Below, in pieces: positions 25,809 to 33,906 of a DNA stretch of 64,000 nt. Numbering within the stretch: position 1 is the stretch's first letter; each line of letters starts with the position of its first letter. The position numbers and the translations under genes are program-made. The notes under the pieces are model-generated. The model made no database searches. It had not been told where the DNA came from and worked only from the letters and a program-made list of their open reading frames with translations. Source of the DNA: Brevibacillus_D fluminis_A (lineage in GTDB: Bacteria > Bacillota > Bacilli > Brevibacillales > Brevibacillaceae); the NCBI RefSeq assembly GCF_052072235.1, contig NZ_CM125436.1, forward strand, positions 3,776,001 to 3,840,000, in the 5' to 3' direction.

Positions 25809-26234
25809 CTACAGATCAAAATCTACGAGGCTTTCGGCAATGGCGCTGAACGAACCCTGCGATTCTTCAAAATACGTTCCCCACTTTTGTGCACTCCAAA
25901 CTTCTACCCGATTGGAGACACCGATTACAACGCATTCCTTTTCCAATGCTGCATGCTCGCGTAGATTGGCTGGTATGTTTACCCTGCCCTGTTTGTCCCA
26001 CTCGCATTCGGTGGCACCCGAAAAGAAAAACCGCGTAAAAGCGCGCGCATCCGCTTTGGTGAACGGGAGCGTCTTCAGTTTTTCCGAAAGGATCGTCCAC
26101 TCTTCGAGGGGATAAACGAACAAGCATTGATCCAGCCCGCGGGTGATCACGAAGGAAGCGCCCAGTCCTTCACGGAATTTAGCCGGGATCGTCAAGCGTC
26201 CTTTTTCATCGATGCTGTGTTGAAATTCACCCAT
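25809..26234 (-). CDS. mraZ: Transcriptional regulator MraZ
   Basis: 141 residues, two tandem SpoVT/AbrB-like swapped-hairpin domains (about 1-50 and 75-125) with the DEKGRLTIPAKFRE and DKQGRVNIPANLRE motifs. MraZ rings bind GTGG-type repeats in front of their own gene and repress or tune the dcw operon. The start is the ATG at 26234. No strong ribosome-binding site is visible; the leader is filled with the MraZ boxes. Confidence 0.97.
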   Translation of the reverse strand: MGEFQHSIDEKGRLTIPAKFREGLGASFVITRGLDQCLFVYPLEEWTILSEKLKTLPFTKADARAFTRFFFSGATECEWDKQGRVNIPANLREHAALEKECVVIGVSNRVEVWSAQKWGTYFEESQGSFSAIAESLVDFDL

Positions 26235-26240
26235 GAACAC

Positions 26241-26296
26241 GCCCACGGTCCCCACTTTCCGCGAGGGTCTCTCCACTTTCCCCCACTTTTCCCCAC
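26241..26296 (-). promoter_or_regulatory. MraZ-box repeats upstream of mraZ
   Basis: On the minus strand, GTGGGG or near copies occur at 26291-26296, 26281-26286 and 26271-26276 (10-bp period), and again at 26250-26255 and 26241-26246. This is the known MraZ operator form (TGGGN repeats about one helical turn apart). The boxes lie between the promoter and the ATG. Confidence 0.85.
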
Positions 26297-26313
26297 TTGA
26301 CTACCTATTTGCT

Positions 26314-26342
26314 ATTATAAAAAAAAAACCTGCGTTTGTAAG
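26314..26342 (-). promoter_or_regulatory. SigmaA promoter of mraZ (dcw operon)
   Basis: On the minus strand, TATAAT at 26314-26319 and CTTACA at 26337-26342 with a 17-bp spacer. The -35 box lies in the loop region of the ahcY terminator. Confidence 0.65.
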
Positions 26343-26348
26343 CAGGTT
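26320..26348 (-). terminator. Rho-independent terminator of ahcY
   Basis: AACCTGC/GCAGGTT stem (26327-26333 with 26342-26348) with A/T tracts on both sides, so it can work on either strand. It overlaps the mraZ promoter spacer. Confidence 0.85.
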
Positions 26349-26401
26349 TTTTTCCTCATGTTTTGATGGTTTTCTCGCAGAGATTCCTGCAAGCTTTTTA
26401 C

Positions 26402-27661
26402 CTATTCGACCCAGCTGTCCAGATATGCTTTTTGCTCATCTGACAATTTGTCGATTTTGATGCCCAATGCTTCCAGTTTGTAGCTCGCCACGGTTTGATC
26501 CAATTCGAGCGGAACGTTCAATACTTTTTTGCCGATGGCTTCATAGTTTTTGTTCACATATTCCAGGGAAGCCGCTTGCAGCGCGAAAGTCATATCCATG
26601 ATTTCTGCCGGGTGGCCGTCGCCCGCTGCCAGGTTAACCAGGCGGCCTTCTGCCAGAAGGTACACTTTTCGACCGTCTGCGAGGACATATTCTTCGATGT
26701 CTTTGCGAACGACGTGCTTGGACGTCGAGAGAGCTTCCAGATCCACCTTGTTTACTTCGACATCGAAGTGTCCAGCGTTGGACAAGATCGCGCCATCTTT
26801 CATCACTTCATAATGCTCTTTGCGAATGACGTCGCGGTTGCCTGTTACTGTAACGAAGAATTCGCCGACTTTCGCCGCTTCATCCATCGACATCACCTCG
26901 AAGCCGTCCATGTACGCTTCGATCGATTTGATCGGATCGATTTCCGTTACGATTACTTTCGCGCCGAGACCTTTCGCACGCATTGCCACACCTTTACCGC
27001 ACCAGCCGTAGCCAGCGACAACAACAACTTTACCCGCAACAACCAGGTTTGTCGTACGGTTGATGCCATCCCAAACGGATTGGCCTGTGCCGTAACGGTT
27101 GTCGAACAAGTATTTGCAGTATGCATCGTTTACCGCTACCATCGGGAAGGACAGCTTCCCTTCTTTTTCCAAAGCTTTCAGACGCAGGATACCGGTTGTC
27201 GTTTCTTCTGCACCGCCGCGCACTTGTGTTGCAAGGTCAGGGCGCTCGCTATGTAAAATGGTGACCAGATCGCCGCCGTCGTCGATAATCAGGTCAGGAC
27301 GAGTTTCCAGCGTGTGGATCAGGTGGCTCTTGTACTCTTCCGGGCTTGGGTTGTATTTCGCGAAAACGCGGATGCCATCCTCTACCAGTGCAGCGCAAAT
27401 GTCATCTTGGGTAGAAAGCGGATTCGAACCCGTGATCGTCACTTCTGCGCCACCAGCTTGCACCACTTTTGCCAAGTAAGCGGTTTTCGCTTCCAAGTGC
27501 AGGGAAATCGCCACTTTCAGGCCAGCGAATGGTTTTTCTTTTTCAAAACGTTCGCGAATGCGGTTTAACACCGGCATATGTTCTTTTACCCAGTCAATTT
27601 TCAAATGACCGTTGGGAGCAAGGGCCATGTCTTTTACAATGCTTTCCGAAACCGTGTTCAT
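26402..27661 (-). CDS. ahcY: Adenosylhomocysteinase (S-adenosylhomocysteine hydrolase)
   Basis: 419 residues. Splits S-adenosylhomocysteine to adenosine and homocysteine in the methyl cycle. The N-terminal substrate domain has LHLEAKTAYL; the NAD domain has VVVAGYGWCGKGVAMRAKGLGA (about 208-229) and SNAGHFDVEVN. The protein ends ...DEQKAYLDSWVE and lacks the C-terminal Lys-Tyr tail of the E. coli/mammalian-type enzyme, resembling the shorter archaeal and Thermotoga type. The ATG at 27661 follows AAAGGAGGT. Many bacilli use the Pfs-LuxS route instead. Confidence 0.95.
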   Translation of the reverse strand: MNTVSESIVKDMALAPNGHLKIDWVKEHMPVLNRIRERFEKEKPFAGLKVAISLHLEAKTAYLAKVVQAGGAEVTITGSNPLSTQDDICAALVEDGIRVFAKYNPSPEEYKSHLIHTLETRPDLIIDDGGDLVTILHSERPDLATQVRGGAEETTTGILRLKALEKEGKLSFPMVAVNDAYCKYLFDNRYGTGQSVWDGINRTTNLVVAGKVVVVAGYGWCGKGVAMRAKGLGAKVIVTEIDPIKSIEAYMDGFEVMSMDEAAKVGEFFVTVTGNRDVIRKEHYEVMKDGAILSNAGHFDVEVNKVDLEALSTSKHVVRKDIEEYVLADGRKVYLLAEGRLVNLAAGDGHPAEIMDMTFALQAASLEYVNKNYEAIGKKVLNVPLELDQTVASYKLEALGIKIDKLSDEQKAYLDSWVE

Positions 27662-27696
27662 TAGCAAATACCTCCTTTTTTCTCCTTGTTATTCTA

Positions 27697-28611
27697 TCAT
27701 ACCGTTTCGTCCTGTTCACCATCTTTGTCGACCGAACTGTTTGCAAGTTGTGCGAAAAAGCGACGAATGCCGGCAGAAAGCCTTTTTTTCCGATGGTATA
27801 CCAGCTGGCGGTAAACGCGGATGTCCGGGTGCGAGAAAGGCAGCGCCGCGAGTTTTCCCTTTTCCAGCTCGTCTTCGACCGCGATCCGCGGCAAAATCGC
27901 CAGCCCCAAACCATAGGCGACGCACTGCTTGATCGCTTCCAGACTGCCGAATTCAAGCGGCGTATCGACGCGAATCCCTGCATCCAGCAGAACCGACTCC
28001 ATCATCGCCCGATAGCTGCAGCCCATTTCGGTAAAAATCCAGTTGTGCGAGGCAAAGTGGCTTGCTTCCACATGCTCTGCGGCCGCCAGAGGGTGGGTAC
28101 GGGCGGCAACGACAACCAGCTCCACTTCTCCAAGGTTGATGCAATGCAAGTCTTGCTCATCGACAAGCCGATCCAAAATCAGCGCAAAATCATAGGCTCC
28201 CTCTCGCACACCCGCGCGCAAATCGCTGCAAATACCGGGGACGACCAGAAGTTTTACCTGCGGATGCTCCTGCCGCAGCAGTTGCAAATAAGGCGGGAGA
28301 AAAAAAGCCGCCAGCGATTCGACCGTCCCTATTGTTAGCGTGCCCGTCAACTGCTCTTCCTGATGCAGCCGATCGTGCGCTTCTTCGAGCAAAGCGAGCA
28401 TTTGCTCGCTGTAGCCAAGCAGGATTTCGCCTTCGCGCGTCAAACGTATTTTGCGGCCCCACCGTTCAAACAACGAGACACCGAATTCAGACTCCACAAT
28501 CTGGATTTGGGTCGTGACGCTTGATTGCGCATAGCCCAACACTTCCGCAGCGCGTGTAAAGCTTTGCCATTTCGCCACTTCCCGAAACGTTTGCAGATAG
28601 CGGGTATCCAT
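27697..28611 (-). CDS. LysR family transcriptional regulator
   Basis: 304 residues. N-terminal winged helix-turn-helix (MDTRYLQTFREVAKWQSFTRAAEVLGYAQSSVTTQIQ, cut here for length; residues 1-60) and a C-terminal periplasmic-binding-like effector domain (about 90-295). The ATG at 28611 follows GGGAGGAG. It is divergent from an APC-type permease, with an ATTAT-N5-ATAAT dyad between them, so the permease gene is the likely target. It is 35 nt upstream of ahcY. The effector is not known. Confidence 0.92.
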   Translation of the reverse strand: MDTRYLQTFREVAKWQSFTRAAEVLGYAQSSVTTQIQIVESEFGVSLFERWGRKIRLTREGEILLGYSEQMLALLEEAHDRLHQEEQLTGTLTIGTVESLAAFFLPPYLQLLRQEHPQVKLLVVPGICSDLRAGVREGAYDFALILDRLVDEQDLHCINLGEVELVVVAARTHPLAAAEHVEASHFASHNWIFTEMGCSYRAMMESVLLDAGIRVDTPLEFGSLEAIKQCVAYGLGLAILPRIAVEDELEKGKLAALPFSHPDIRVYRQLVYHRKKRLSAGIRRFFAQLANSSVDKDGEQDETV

Positions 28612-28662
28612 CCGGCCCTCTCCTCCCTCTACCACTCATCAAAATATATGATGCGATCGATC

Positions 28663-28679
28663 AATTATTATAGATAATT
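28663..28679. promoter_or_regulatory. LysR-type operator between the regulator and the permease
   Basis: AATTAT-N5-ATAATT, a perfect 6+6 dyad that fits the classic T-N11-A LysR box, midway between the divergent genes. A TGC-extended TACAAT -10 element for the permease lies about 45 nt downstream. Confidence 0.6.
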
Positions 28680-28752
28680 CCGATGCCACTTCCCATGCTA
28701 CAATGTTTTTACGAAATCGACAATCTCAGTATGATGAAAGAAGGTTTTCCTT

Positions 28753-30009
28753 ATGTCAAAAGCACAGGCACAGTCCGTTTCCCTGCAGAAAACGTTATCG
28801 CTGCCACAAATCGTTTCCCTGTACATCGGCGCTGTCATCGGATCGGGCATTTTGCTGATCCCCGGTCTGGCCGCCGAAATGGCCGGACCGGCTTCCATCG
28901 TCGCCTGGGTGGTCATGTCGCTCCTGGTCATTCCGATGGCGGTAACGATGGGACTCTTATCCGCTTCACATCCGAGTGCAGGCGGCGTCTCTCATTTTGT
29001 CAGGCTGGCGTACGGGGACCGCTTCGGCAATTTGGTCGGCTGGTTTTTCCTGCTGTCAGTGCCAATCGGCGCACCGATCCTCGCTGTCACCGGCGCCCGC
29101 TATATCGCCGTGCTGTTTCAGTTGAGCGATCTGCAGGTGTACGGCATCGCGGCCCTGATCTTGCTTGCGGTGCTGGTGATGAACTGGGTTGGTTTGCACG
29201 TGGCGGGCAAAATCCAAACCATTGTCGTCGCCTTGATATTGGCGATTTTGATCCTTGCGATCATCGCTGCTCTGCCGCACGCATCGGCGGCCAACTTCAC
29301 GCCATTTGCGCCAAACGGCTGGTTCAGCGTGCTTCAGGCAGCCGGACTGCTATTCTGGTGCTTTATCGGCTGGGAAGCGGTTACCCATTTGTCGGAAGAA
29401 TTCGTCGAGCCTGAAAAAAATGCGATTCGCGGCGTTGTCTGGAGCGCCGGGCTTGTCGCGCTGCTTTATTTCGGCATCGCGTTTGCTACCGTCGCCACCC
29501 ACAGCTATGGAAACGGGCTTTCGGAAGCGTCGCTCTCCGTCATGATCCAGCTTTCACTCGGTCCTGTCGGCGGGTGGATCGTCGGCTTCACCGCACTGTT
29601 CATCTGCATCGCCACCGCAAACGCCTATGTCGGCGCAGCTTCACGCATCGCGTATGCGCTGGCCAATGAAGGCAGTGCGCCGCGCTGGTTCGGCATCCTG
29701 CACGCCAACTATCGGACACCGATCGGCGGGCTCGGTTTTCTCACTCTCTGCTTTCTGATCGTGCTCACGGTTCTGTGGAGCGGAACCGTCTCGCTTGCGC
29801 AACTGATCCAGCTGCCGAATGCCACCTTTTTTGCCACCTATATCGGCGGTTGTCTGGCAGGCGTCCGATTGCTGAAACACAATCGTTTCGGCCGGATCAG
29901 CGCATGGATTTCGCTCGTCGTCACGCTCGGGCTGTATCCGTTTCTCGGGTGGTCAGCCCTGTATCCCGTCGTCATCCTCATCTTGTACATGGTATGGAAG
30001 CGAAAATGA
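28753..30009 (+). CDS. APC family amino acid permease/exporter
   Basis: 418 residues, about twelve membrane helices. The first helix carries the APC glycine motif IGAVIGSGILLIPG (about 26-39), and FWCFIGWEAVTHLSEEFVEPEKN (about 202-224) is the conserved region after helix 6. The family includes YjeH-type exporters of methionine and branched-chain amino acids; the substrate here is not readable. It is divergent from a LysR regulator. A terminator at 30010-30043 follows the stop. Confidence 0.85.
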   Translation: MSKAQAQSVSLQKTLSLPQIVSLYIGAVIGSGILLIPGLAAEMAGPASIVAWVVMSLLVIPMAVTMGLLSASHPSAGGVSHFVRLAYGDRFGNLVGWFFLLSVPIGAPILAVTGARYIAVLFQLSDLQVYGIAALILLAVLVMNWVGLHVAGKIQTIVVALILAILILAIIAALPHASAANFTPFAPNGWFSVLQAAGLLFWCFIGWEAVTHLSEEFVEPEKNAIRGVVWSAGLVALLYFGIAFATVATHSYGNGLSEASLSVMIQLSLGPVGGWIVGFTALFICIATANAYVGAASRIAYALANEGSAPRWFGILHANYRTPIGGLGFLTLCFLIVLTVLWSGTVSLAQLIQLPNATFFATYIGGCLAGVRLLKHNRFGRISAWISLVVTLGLYPFLGWSALYPVVILILYMVWKRK

Positions 30010-30043
30010 AAAAGAGCGCTCCTCGTAACGGGGCGCTCTTTTT
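30010..30043. terminator. Bidirectional terminator between the permease and bshC
   Basis: AAAGAGCGCTCC/GGGGCGCTCTTT-type stem with A- and T-tracts on its two sides, placed between convergent genes and serving both. Confidence 0.92.
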
Positions 30044-30050
30044 CTATGCA

Positions 30051-31676
30051 TCAGATCGCTGCAACCTTGTGCGTGCCGTCAAACGGAAACTCCGCTTGCA
30101 ACAGCCGATCAACCAAATCCGGTCCGTGTGCATTCAGGTAGGTAAAGACCGACCAGATCCGCTCTTGCGGCTTGCCCAATGGGACCAAGGCATTTTCCAT
30201 CCGGGTCACACGATGGATCGCCACCTCATGCCTGCTTTCAATGGAACGTCCGACACGATCCTCCAAAAACGCAATCTGCTCGAGCAATCGTTCCGTGTTT
30301 TTCTTCGCCAGCTCCCGCAAGCCTGGATCAAACGCGACGACCTGCTCCGTCAGCGGCTGGTAAGCGGCCAAAATGGCCTGGCGTGCCACTTCGAACTGGT
30401 TGACCAGCTCCGGCTCCTGATAGCCGGCCCACCACTCCGCCTTCCATTTGGCGAAATCGCGCAGGACTGTTTCCGTCGAAATTTCCAGCTGTCCCATAAT
30501 GCGCTCGATGCAGCCTTCCAAGAGCGTGATGGACGTACGCGGCACGATCAGCGGCAGGTCCATGCCCAGCTCGGCGAAAAGCGACTTGTAATAGGCCCAG
30601 TAGCCGATCTCGCCCGGCCCGCCCAAAAATGCAAGCGTTGGGAAGATGTGTTCTTGCGCAAGCGGACGCGACACCACATTGGCGCTAAACCGTTCGGGTG
30701 ATGTTTCCAGCAGCTCCAGCAATTGCTGCTCGGTATAAAAATGCCGTCCGTCCTTTGTGCGGAACCCGTCACGATCGCGCGTCAGCAATAGCCGCTCGTC
30801 ATGCTCATAAATGAACAGATGGGCAGATTGCTCATCCAGTTCCAGCTGTGCCGCATACCCTGCCTCGCGCAGTTGGCTTTCCGTCGCCAGCAGCAGCTTT
30901 TGAACTTCATCGTTTCGCTCAATCAATGCGCGGAATACCGGTTTTTCCAGCTCGCGCACAAACGGCGAAGAGGATTCCACCAAAATCAGTCCATACTTTC
31001 CAAAAAAGTGAGTCATCAGCCGAGCAAACCATTCCACCACTGTCTCGGATTGCGACAAGGTGCTCTCCGCCAATTCGCGCAGATGCTGCGTATGCTCTGT
31101 CTCGGGATGGGCAGCGAAAAACTCGTTGACAAAACGCTCCGCCGCCTCCGCTTTCAGCGCAACCATGCTGGCGGAGCGCTTCCCTTTTACGCCGAGCGAC
31201 AGCTTCAGCTTGCTCGGAGTCCCGCTCACATGCGGAACATAAACGTGATTGATCTCCTCGATGTCATGATCTTCACCGGCGATCCAGAAGACAGGCACAA
31301 CCTTTTCCCCGAGTTCGGCTTCCAGCCTTTTTGCCGTATGAATGATGCTCAACGCTTTGTGAATCGTGTACAGCGGCCCTGTCAAAACGCCCGCTTGTTG
31401 TCCTGCAATGACGACGTACGTATTCTCGTCGCGAAGTGATTCAATATTGGCAAGCGCCGCAGAATCGTTGCCGATGCGCTGATTATAGGCAGAAAGTCCA
31501 TCTGCCAGCTGCTGACGATGGGCAAACCGTCGCTCCTTCAACCAGGTTAGACGCTGCCGTGCAGCTTCAGCATCAAAGGGTGCATAAGAAAAAAACCGCA
31601 TCGCCTCCGGGCGCGCTTGGATATAATCGGCGATGAGCCGGTTGGCGGTTGGCAGCGAAAGACAATCGATCTCCAT
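30051..31676 (-). CDS. bshC: Putative cysteine ligase BshC (bacillithiol biosynthesis)
   Basis: 541 residues, close to the 539 of B. subtilis BshC. Joins cysteine to glucosamine-malate in the last step of bacillithiol synthesis. Recognisable family blocks are VVIAGQQAGVLTGPLYTIHKALSII, PVFWIAGEDHDIEEINHVYV, and FLGGPGEIGYWAYYK. The start is the ATG at 31676; upstream in-frame codons run over the promoter and are rejected. In B. subtilis bshC lies directly before mraZ; here four genes intervene. Confidence 0.95.
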   Translation of the reverse strand: MEIDCLSLPTANRLIADYIQARPEAMRFFSYAPFDAEAARQRLTWLKERRFAHRQQLADGLSAYNQRIGNDSAALANIESLRDENTYVVIAGQQAGVLTGPLYTIHKALSIIHTAKRLEAELGEKVVPVFWIAGEDHDIEEINHVYVPHVSGTPSKLKLSLGVKGKRSASMVALKAEAAERFVNEFFAAHPETEHTQHLRELAESTLSQSETVVEWFARLMTHFFGKYGLILVESSSPFVRELEKPVFRALIERNDEVQKLLLATESQLREAGYAAQLELDEQSAHLFIYEHDERLLLTRDRDGFRTKDGRHFYTEQQLLELLETSPERFSANVVSRPLAQEHIFPTLAFLGGPGEIGYWAYYKSLFAELGMDLPLIVPRTSITLLEGCIERIMGQLEISTETVLRDFAKWKAEWWAGYQEPELVNQFEVARQAILAAYQPLTEQVVAFDPGLRELAKKNTERLLEQIAFLEDRVGRSIESRHEVAIHRVTRMENALVPLGKPQERIWSVFTYLNAHGPDLVDRLLQAEFPFDGTHKVAAI

Positions 31677-31713
31677 GGTACGCTCCTTACTTACTTTTTT
31701 TCCGTCACTTAAG

Positions 31714-31722
31714 ATTATAGCA
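31714..31722 (-). promoter_or_regulatory. Extended -10 promoter of bshC
   Basis: On the minus strand, TGC followed by TATAAT, 38 nt before the bshC ATG. No good -35 box is seen at 17 bp, as is common for extended -10 promoters. Confidence 0.55.
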
Positions 31723-31740
31723 CGAGACGACGATTTAGGG

Positions 31741-31775
31741 AAAAAACAAGGCAACCCAAAGTGTAGGGTTGCCTT
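31741..31775 (-). terminator. Rho-independent terminator of the XRE-cupin gene
   Basis: A perfect 10-bp stem (31748-31757 with 31766-31775) followed by a U-rich tract on the minus strand, 26 nt after the stop codon. Confidence 0.9.
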
Positions 31776-31800
31776 CTTGCTTCCGCCATACAAGCGAGCG

Positions 31801-32358
31801 CTACAGTTGCGATGGGGTGACGGACCAAATGATGGTCGCCTCGACTTCACCCGTATTTTCAATCTGATGGGATTGGGTGCTGGCAAGGTACAAGCTGTCC
31901 CCTTCGGTTAAAATGTACTCCTCTTCCCCAAGCCGCGCGGTGACGGTACCGGAGATGATCGCCAGACATTCTTCCCCTTCGGTTTGGACGAGCGTTTCCT
32001 TGACGATTTCGCCGGGCTGCAGACGCACTTCCAGCATCGCCAGCTTGGCACCACCGCCTGCAGACAGGAGCGAGAACGTGCCCGACGAATCGGGGAACAT
32101 CAGCTGACGGCGTTTTTGCTTGCGAATCACATGAACGTGCTTCTGGTCGATCTCTTCAAAGAAATGGACCATCGAGGCTTCAAGCGCTTTGGTGATCTTC
32201 CACAAGGAATCGAGCGACGGCTGTGAAATCCCGCGCTCCACCTGGCTCAGCAAGCCTTTGCTCAGCCCTGTTTTCGAGGCCATGTTTTCCAGGGTAAATC
32301 CTTTTTCTTTGCGAATCGTGCGAATTTTATTGCCGATCATTTCAATCGGGAGGCGCAT
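31801..32358 (-). CDS. XRE family transcriptional regulator with C-terminal cupin domain
   Basis: 185 residues. Helix-turn-helix of the Cro/C1 type at about 7-62 (IRTIRKEKGFTLENMASKTGLSK then LSQVERGISQPS), a linker, and a small cupin barrel (about 105-180; LQPGEIVKETLVQTEGEE, then VTARLGEEEYILTEGDS). Such XRE-cupin proteins sense small metabolites and control catabolic or redox genes; no target is evident. The ATG at 32358 is chosen because earlier in-frame codons overlap the DUF3397 gene. It lies 43 nt after that gene and may share its transcript. Confidence 0.9.
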   Translation of the reverse strand: MRLPIEMIGNKIRTIRKEKGFTLENMASKTGLSKGLLSQVERGISQPSLDSLWKITKALEASMVHFFEEIDQKHVHVIRKQKRRQLMFPDSSGTFSLLSAGGGAKLAMLEVRLQPGEIVKETLVQTEGEECLAIISGTVTARLGEEEYILTEGDSLYLASTQSHQIENTGEVEATIIWSVTPSQL

Positions 32359-32401
32359 AGCATTCGACCCTCTTTCCCTCTCTTTTCTATCTTTTGGCGC
32401 G

Positions 32402-32800
32402 TTATACAAATTGCATACTTTTCCAAATGCCGGTACTTAAAAGCATAATGTAGGCTAAGCCAAAGAGGACAAACGTGATACGCCACGTAGAAAAACCGAT
32501 TTTGCTGAGCGATATCTTGCCGCGCACCTTGATTTGCATCCACCCGATCAGTACGGCGATGCCCAGAAACAACAAGACGATCCACAGCCAAACCGACATC
32601 GCATCGGGCCATATTACCCCGTACGCAGCAGCAACTGCCCGAATAAGCAGAAAATTCGATATCGTAATCGACCATGTTAGGGCGTCACGATGATTTTTTT
32701 TGACGAAAAACGCGATTGCATATACAAGGACAAAACCGACAATCGGCAAAGCGGTGAGCACTGCCCAAAAATAGGACCATATTGAAGCCACTATCGCCAT
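32402..32800 (-). CDS. DUF3397 family membrane protein
   Basis: 132 residues, four hydrophobic helices (about 8-32, 48-62, 70-88, 105-125) with the family motif QIKVRGKISLSKIGFSTWRITFVLF before the last helix. DUF3397 proteins are found in Bacillales near bshC and mraZ; function unknown. The ATG at 32800 follows AAAGGAGGG. It leads a probable two-gene transcript with the XRE-cupin gene. Confidence 0.8.
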   Translation of the reverse strand: MAIVASIWSYFWAVLTALPIVGFVLVYAIAFFVKKNHRDALTWSITISNFLLIRAVAAAYGVIWPDAMSVWLWIVLLFLGIAVLIGWMQIKVRGKISLSKIGFSTWRITFVLFGLAYIMLLSTGIWKSMQFV

Positions 32801-33296
32801 GCTCCATCCCTCCTTTGCACACAAGCTTTGTCGATTTTTTCCAGATGAGTCAACATAAACATCCTATTTCTGCAAACGGAGGAGAGATCCCTCCATGTAT
32901 GTTGATTATTTTTTGCAGATTCCAGGTTTAGCATAGTAAAAGGGCTGAAAATTCTGAACCAAGAACCACCAGCGTCCAGCTGCACCTCCCTAACCGAATA
33001 CAGCCTTGATTCGCTGGCTGTCGAAAGGTTTTGATTATGTATACTTATCAAAAGAATACCAAAGATTTAAAAAACGTTCAATGAATCTTATTCGTTCCAG
33101 ATGAAATTTTCGTGTACGGATCGCAAATTTTTCGTTGGCTTTTTTATCAATGGCGGACAACGTATTCAATGGGGCACACGACAGGTGCACTTCTCCCCAG
33201 GCAATTTCGATCCTGTAGAGAATTTGTGGCTTGTATTGTGTATAATAGAAGAGAAAGATTGGTTGAGGACATCGTTTCGAGAGGAGTTTGGTTTGC
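32801..33296. other. 496-nt AT-rich intergenic region upstream of divergent genes
   Basis: It lies between the DUF3397 gene (minus) and the ylbP gene (plus). Open frames here lack good starts. A GGAGG/CCTCC stem at about 32878-32894 is followed by a possible 13-codon leader (ATG at 32895, plus strand) that has no clear role. A TATAAT at 33241-33246 lies 50 nt before the ylbP ATG but has a poor -35. Nothing else is recognised. Confidence 0.4.
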
Positions 33297-33764
33297 ATGT
33301 ACGAAGTAAAACGCCTGAGCATCAATTACAAAACGCTCGAGGAGTTTCAAAAATTTCGTGAATTTGGTTTGGAAGAGCTTTCGATGAAGGAAGACTTGGA
33401 AGCAAACATCGTAGAGAACGATTCCGATTCCCCGTTTTACGGGATTTATGATGGCGATCGGCTCGTTGCCCGCATGAGTCTCTACAAAATTGACGGCAAA
33501 TACGACCGCTACTTCCAACCGCCGCAAGATTATTTCGAGCTGTGGAAGCTGGAAGTGCTGCCGGAGTATCGCGGTAAAGACATGGGAACCGCTCTGGTTG
33601 AACATGCGAAAAGCTTTGGCCTGCCAATCAAAACGAATTCGCGTTGTCGTGCCGATCAATTCTGGTTGAAAATGGGCCTGACTCCGGTGAAATACAACTT
33701 CATCCGGGACCGTGGTGAAAACCCATACGTTTGGCTTCCGGAAAACGTTCAAATGCAAGACTAA
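33297..33764 (+). CDS. ylbP: GNAT family N-acetyltransferase YlbP
   Basis: 155 residues. One acetyltransferase domain; WKLEVLPEYRGKDMGTALVEHAKSFG (about 84-109) is the acetyl-CoA loop. The sequence closely follows the YlbP pattern (SINYKTLEEFQKFREFG, then SPFYGIYDGDRLVARMSLY). Its acceptor is unknown. The ATG at 33297 follows GAGAGGAG. Beside it, on the other strand, is an RsfA/YlbO-type gene, the same pair as ylbO-ylbP in B. subtilis. Confidence 0.9.
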   Translation: MYEVKRLSINYKTLEEFQKFREFGLEELSMKEDLEANIVENDSDSPFYGIYDGDRLVARMSLYKIDGKYDRYFQPPQDYFELWKLEVLPEYRGKDMGTALVEHAKSFGLPIKTNSRCRADQFWLKMGLTPVKYNFIRDRGENPYVWLPENVQMQD

Positions 33765-33774
33765 CGAAACAAGC

Positions 33775-33808
33775 AAAAGAAGCGGAGCATAGGCGCCGCT
33801 TCTTTTTT
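33775..33808 (+). terminator. Rho-independent terminator of ylbP
   Basis: GAAGCGG/CCGCTTC stem with a run of T residues, 12 nt after the stop codon. Confidence 0.9.
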
Positions 33809-33813
33809 ATACA

Positions 33814-33883
33814 GATAAGAATTTATAAAATTCTTATCCAGTATAAGTGCAACCGCGGCTACGCCAAAAAGCATGGCGTAGCC
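33814..33883. repeat. Palindrome plus hairpin in the ylbP-rsfA gap
   Basis: An 11+11 bp dyad (33814-33824 with 33828-33838, GATAAGAATTT arms) is followed by a perfect 9-bp hairpin GGCTACGCC/GGCGTAGCC (33857-33883). The AT-rich core resembles the 44-bp palindrome at 48575-48618. It may include the rsfA 3' hairpin, although a U-tract is only present on the plus strand. Confidence 0.55.
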
Positions 33884-33906
33884 AGGTTTTCTAATACCGG
33901 ATAACC

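Noticed and set aside
32895..32936. A 13-codon plus-strand leader frame behind GGAGG
   Set aside because: The distance from GGAGG to the ATG is 12 nt, the site is in a stem, and no regulated gene with a matching codon content follows.
32791..33325. Two minus-strand frames of 86 and 96 codons in the AT-rich gap before ylbP
   Set aside because: No ribosome-binding sites and no recognisable protein features; one overlaps the DUF3397 start and the other the ylbP start.
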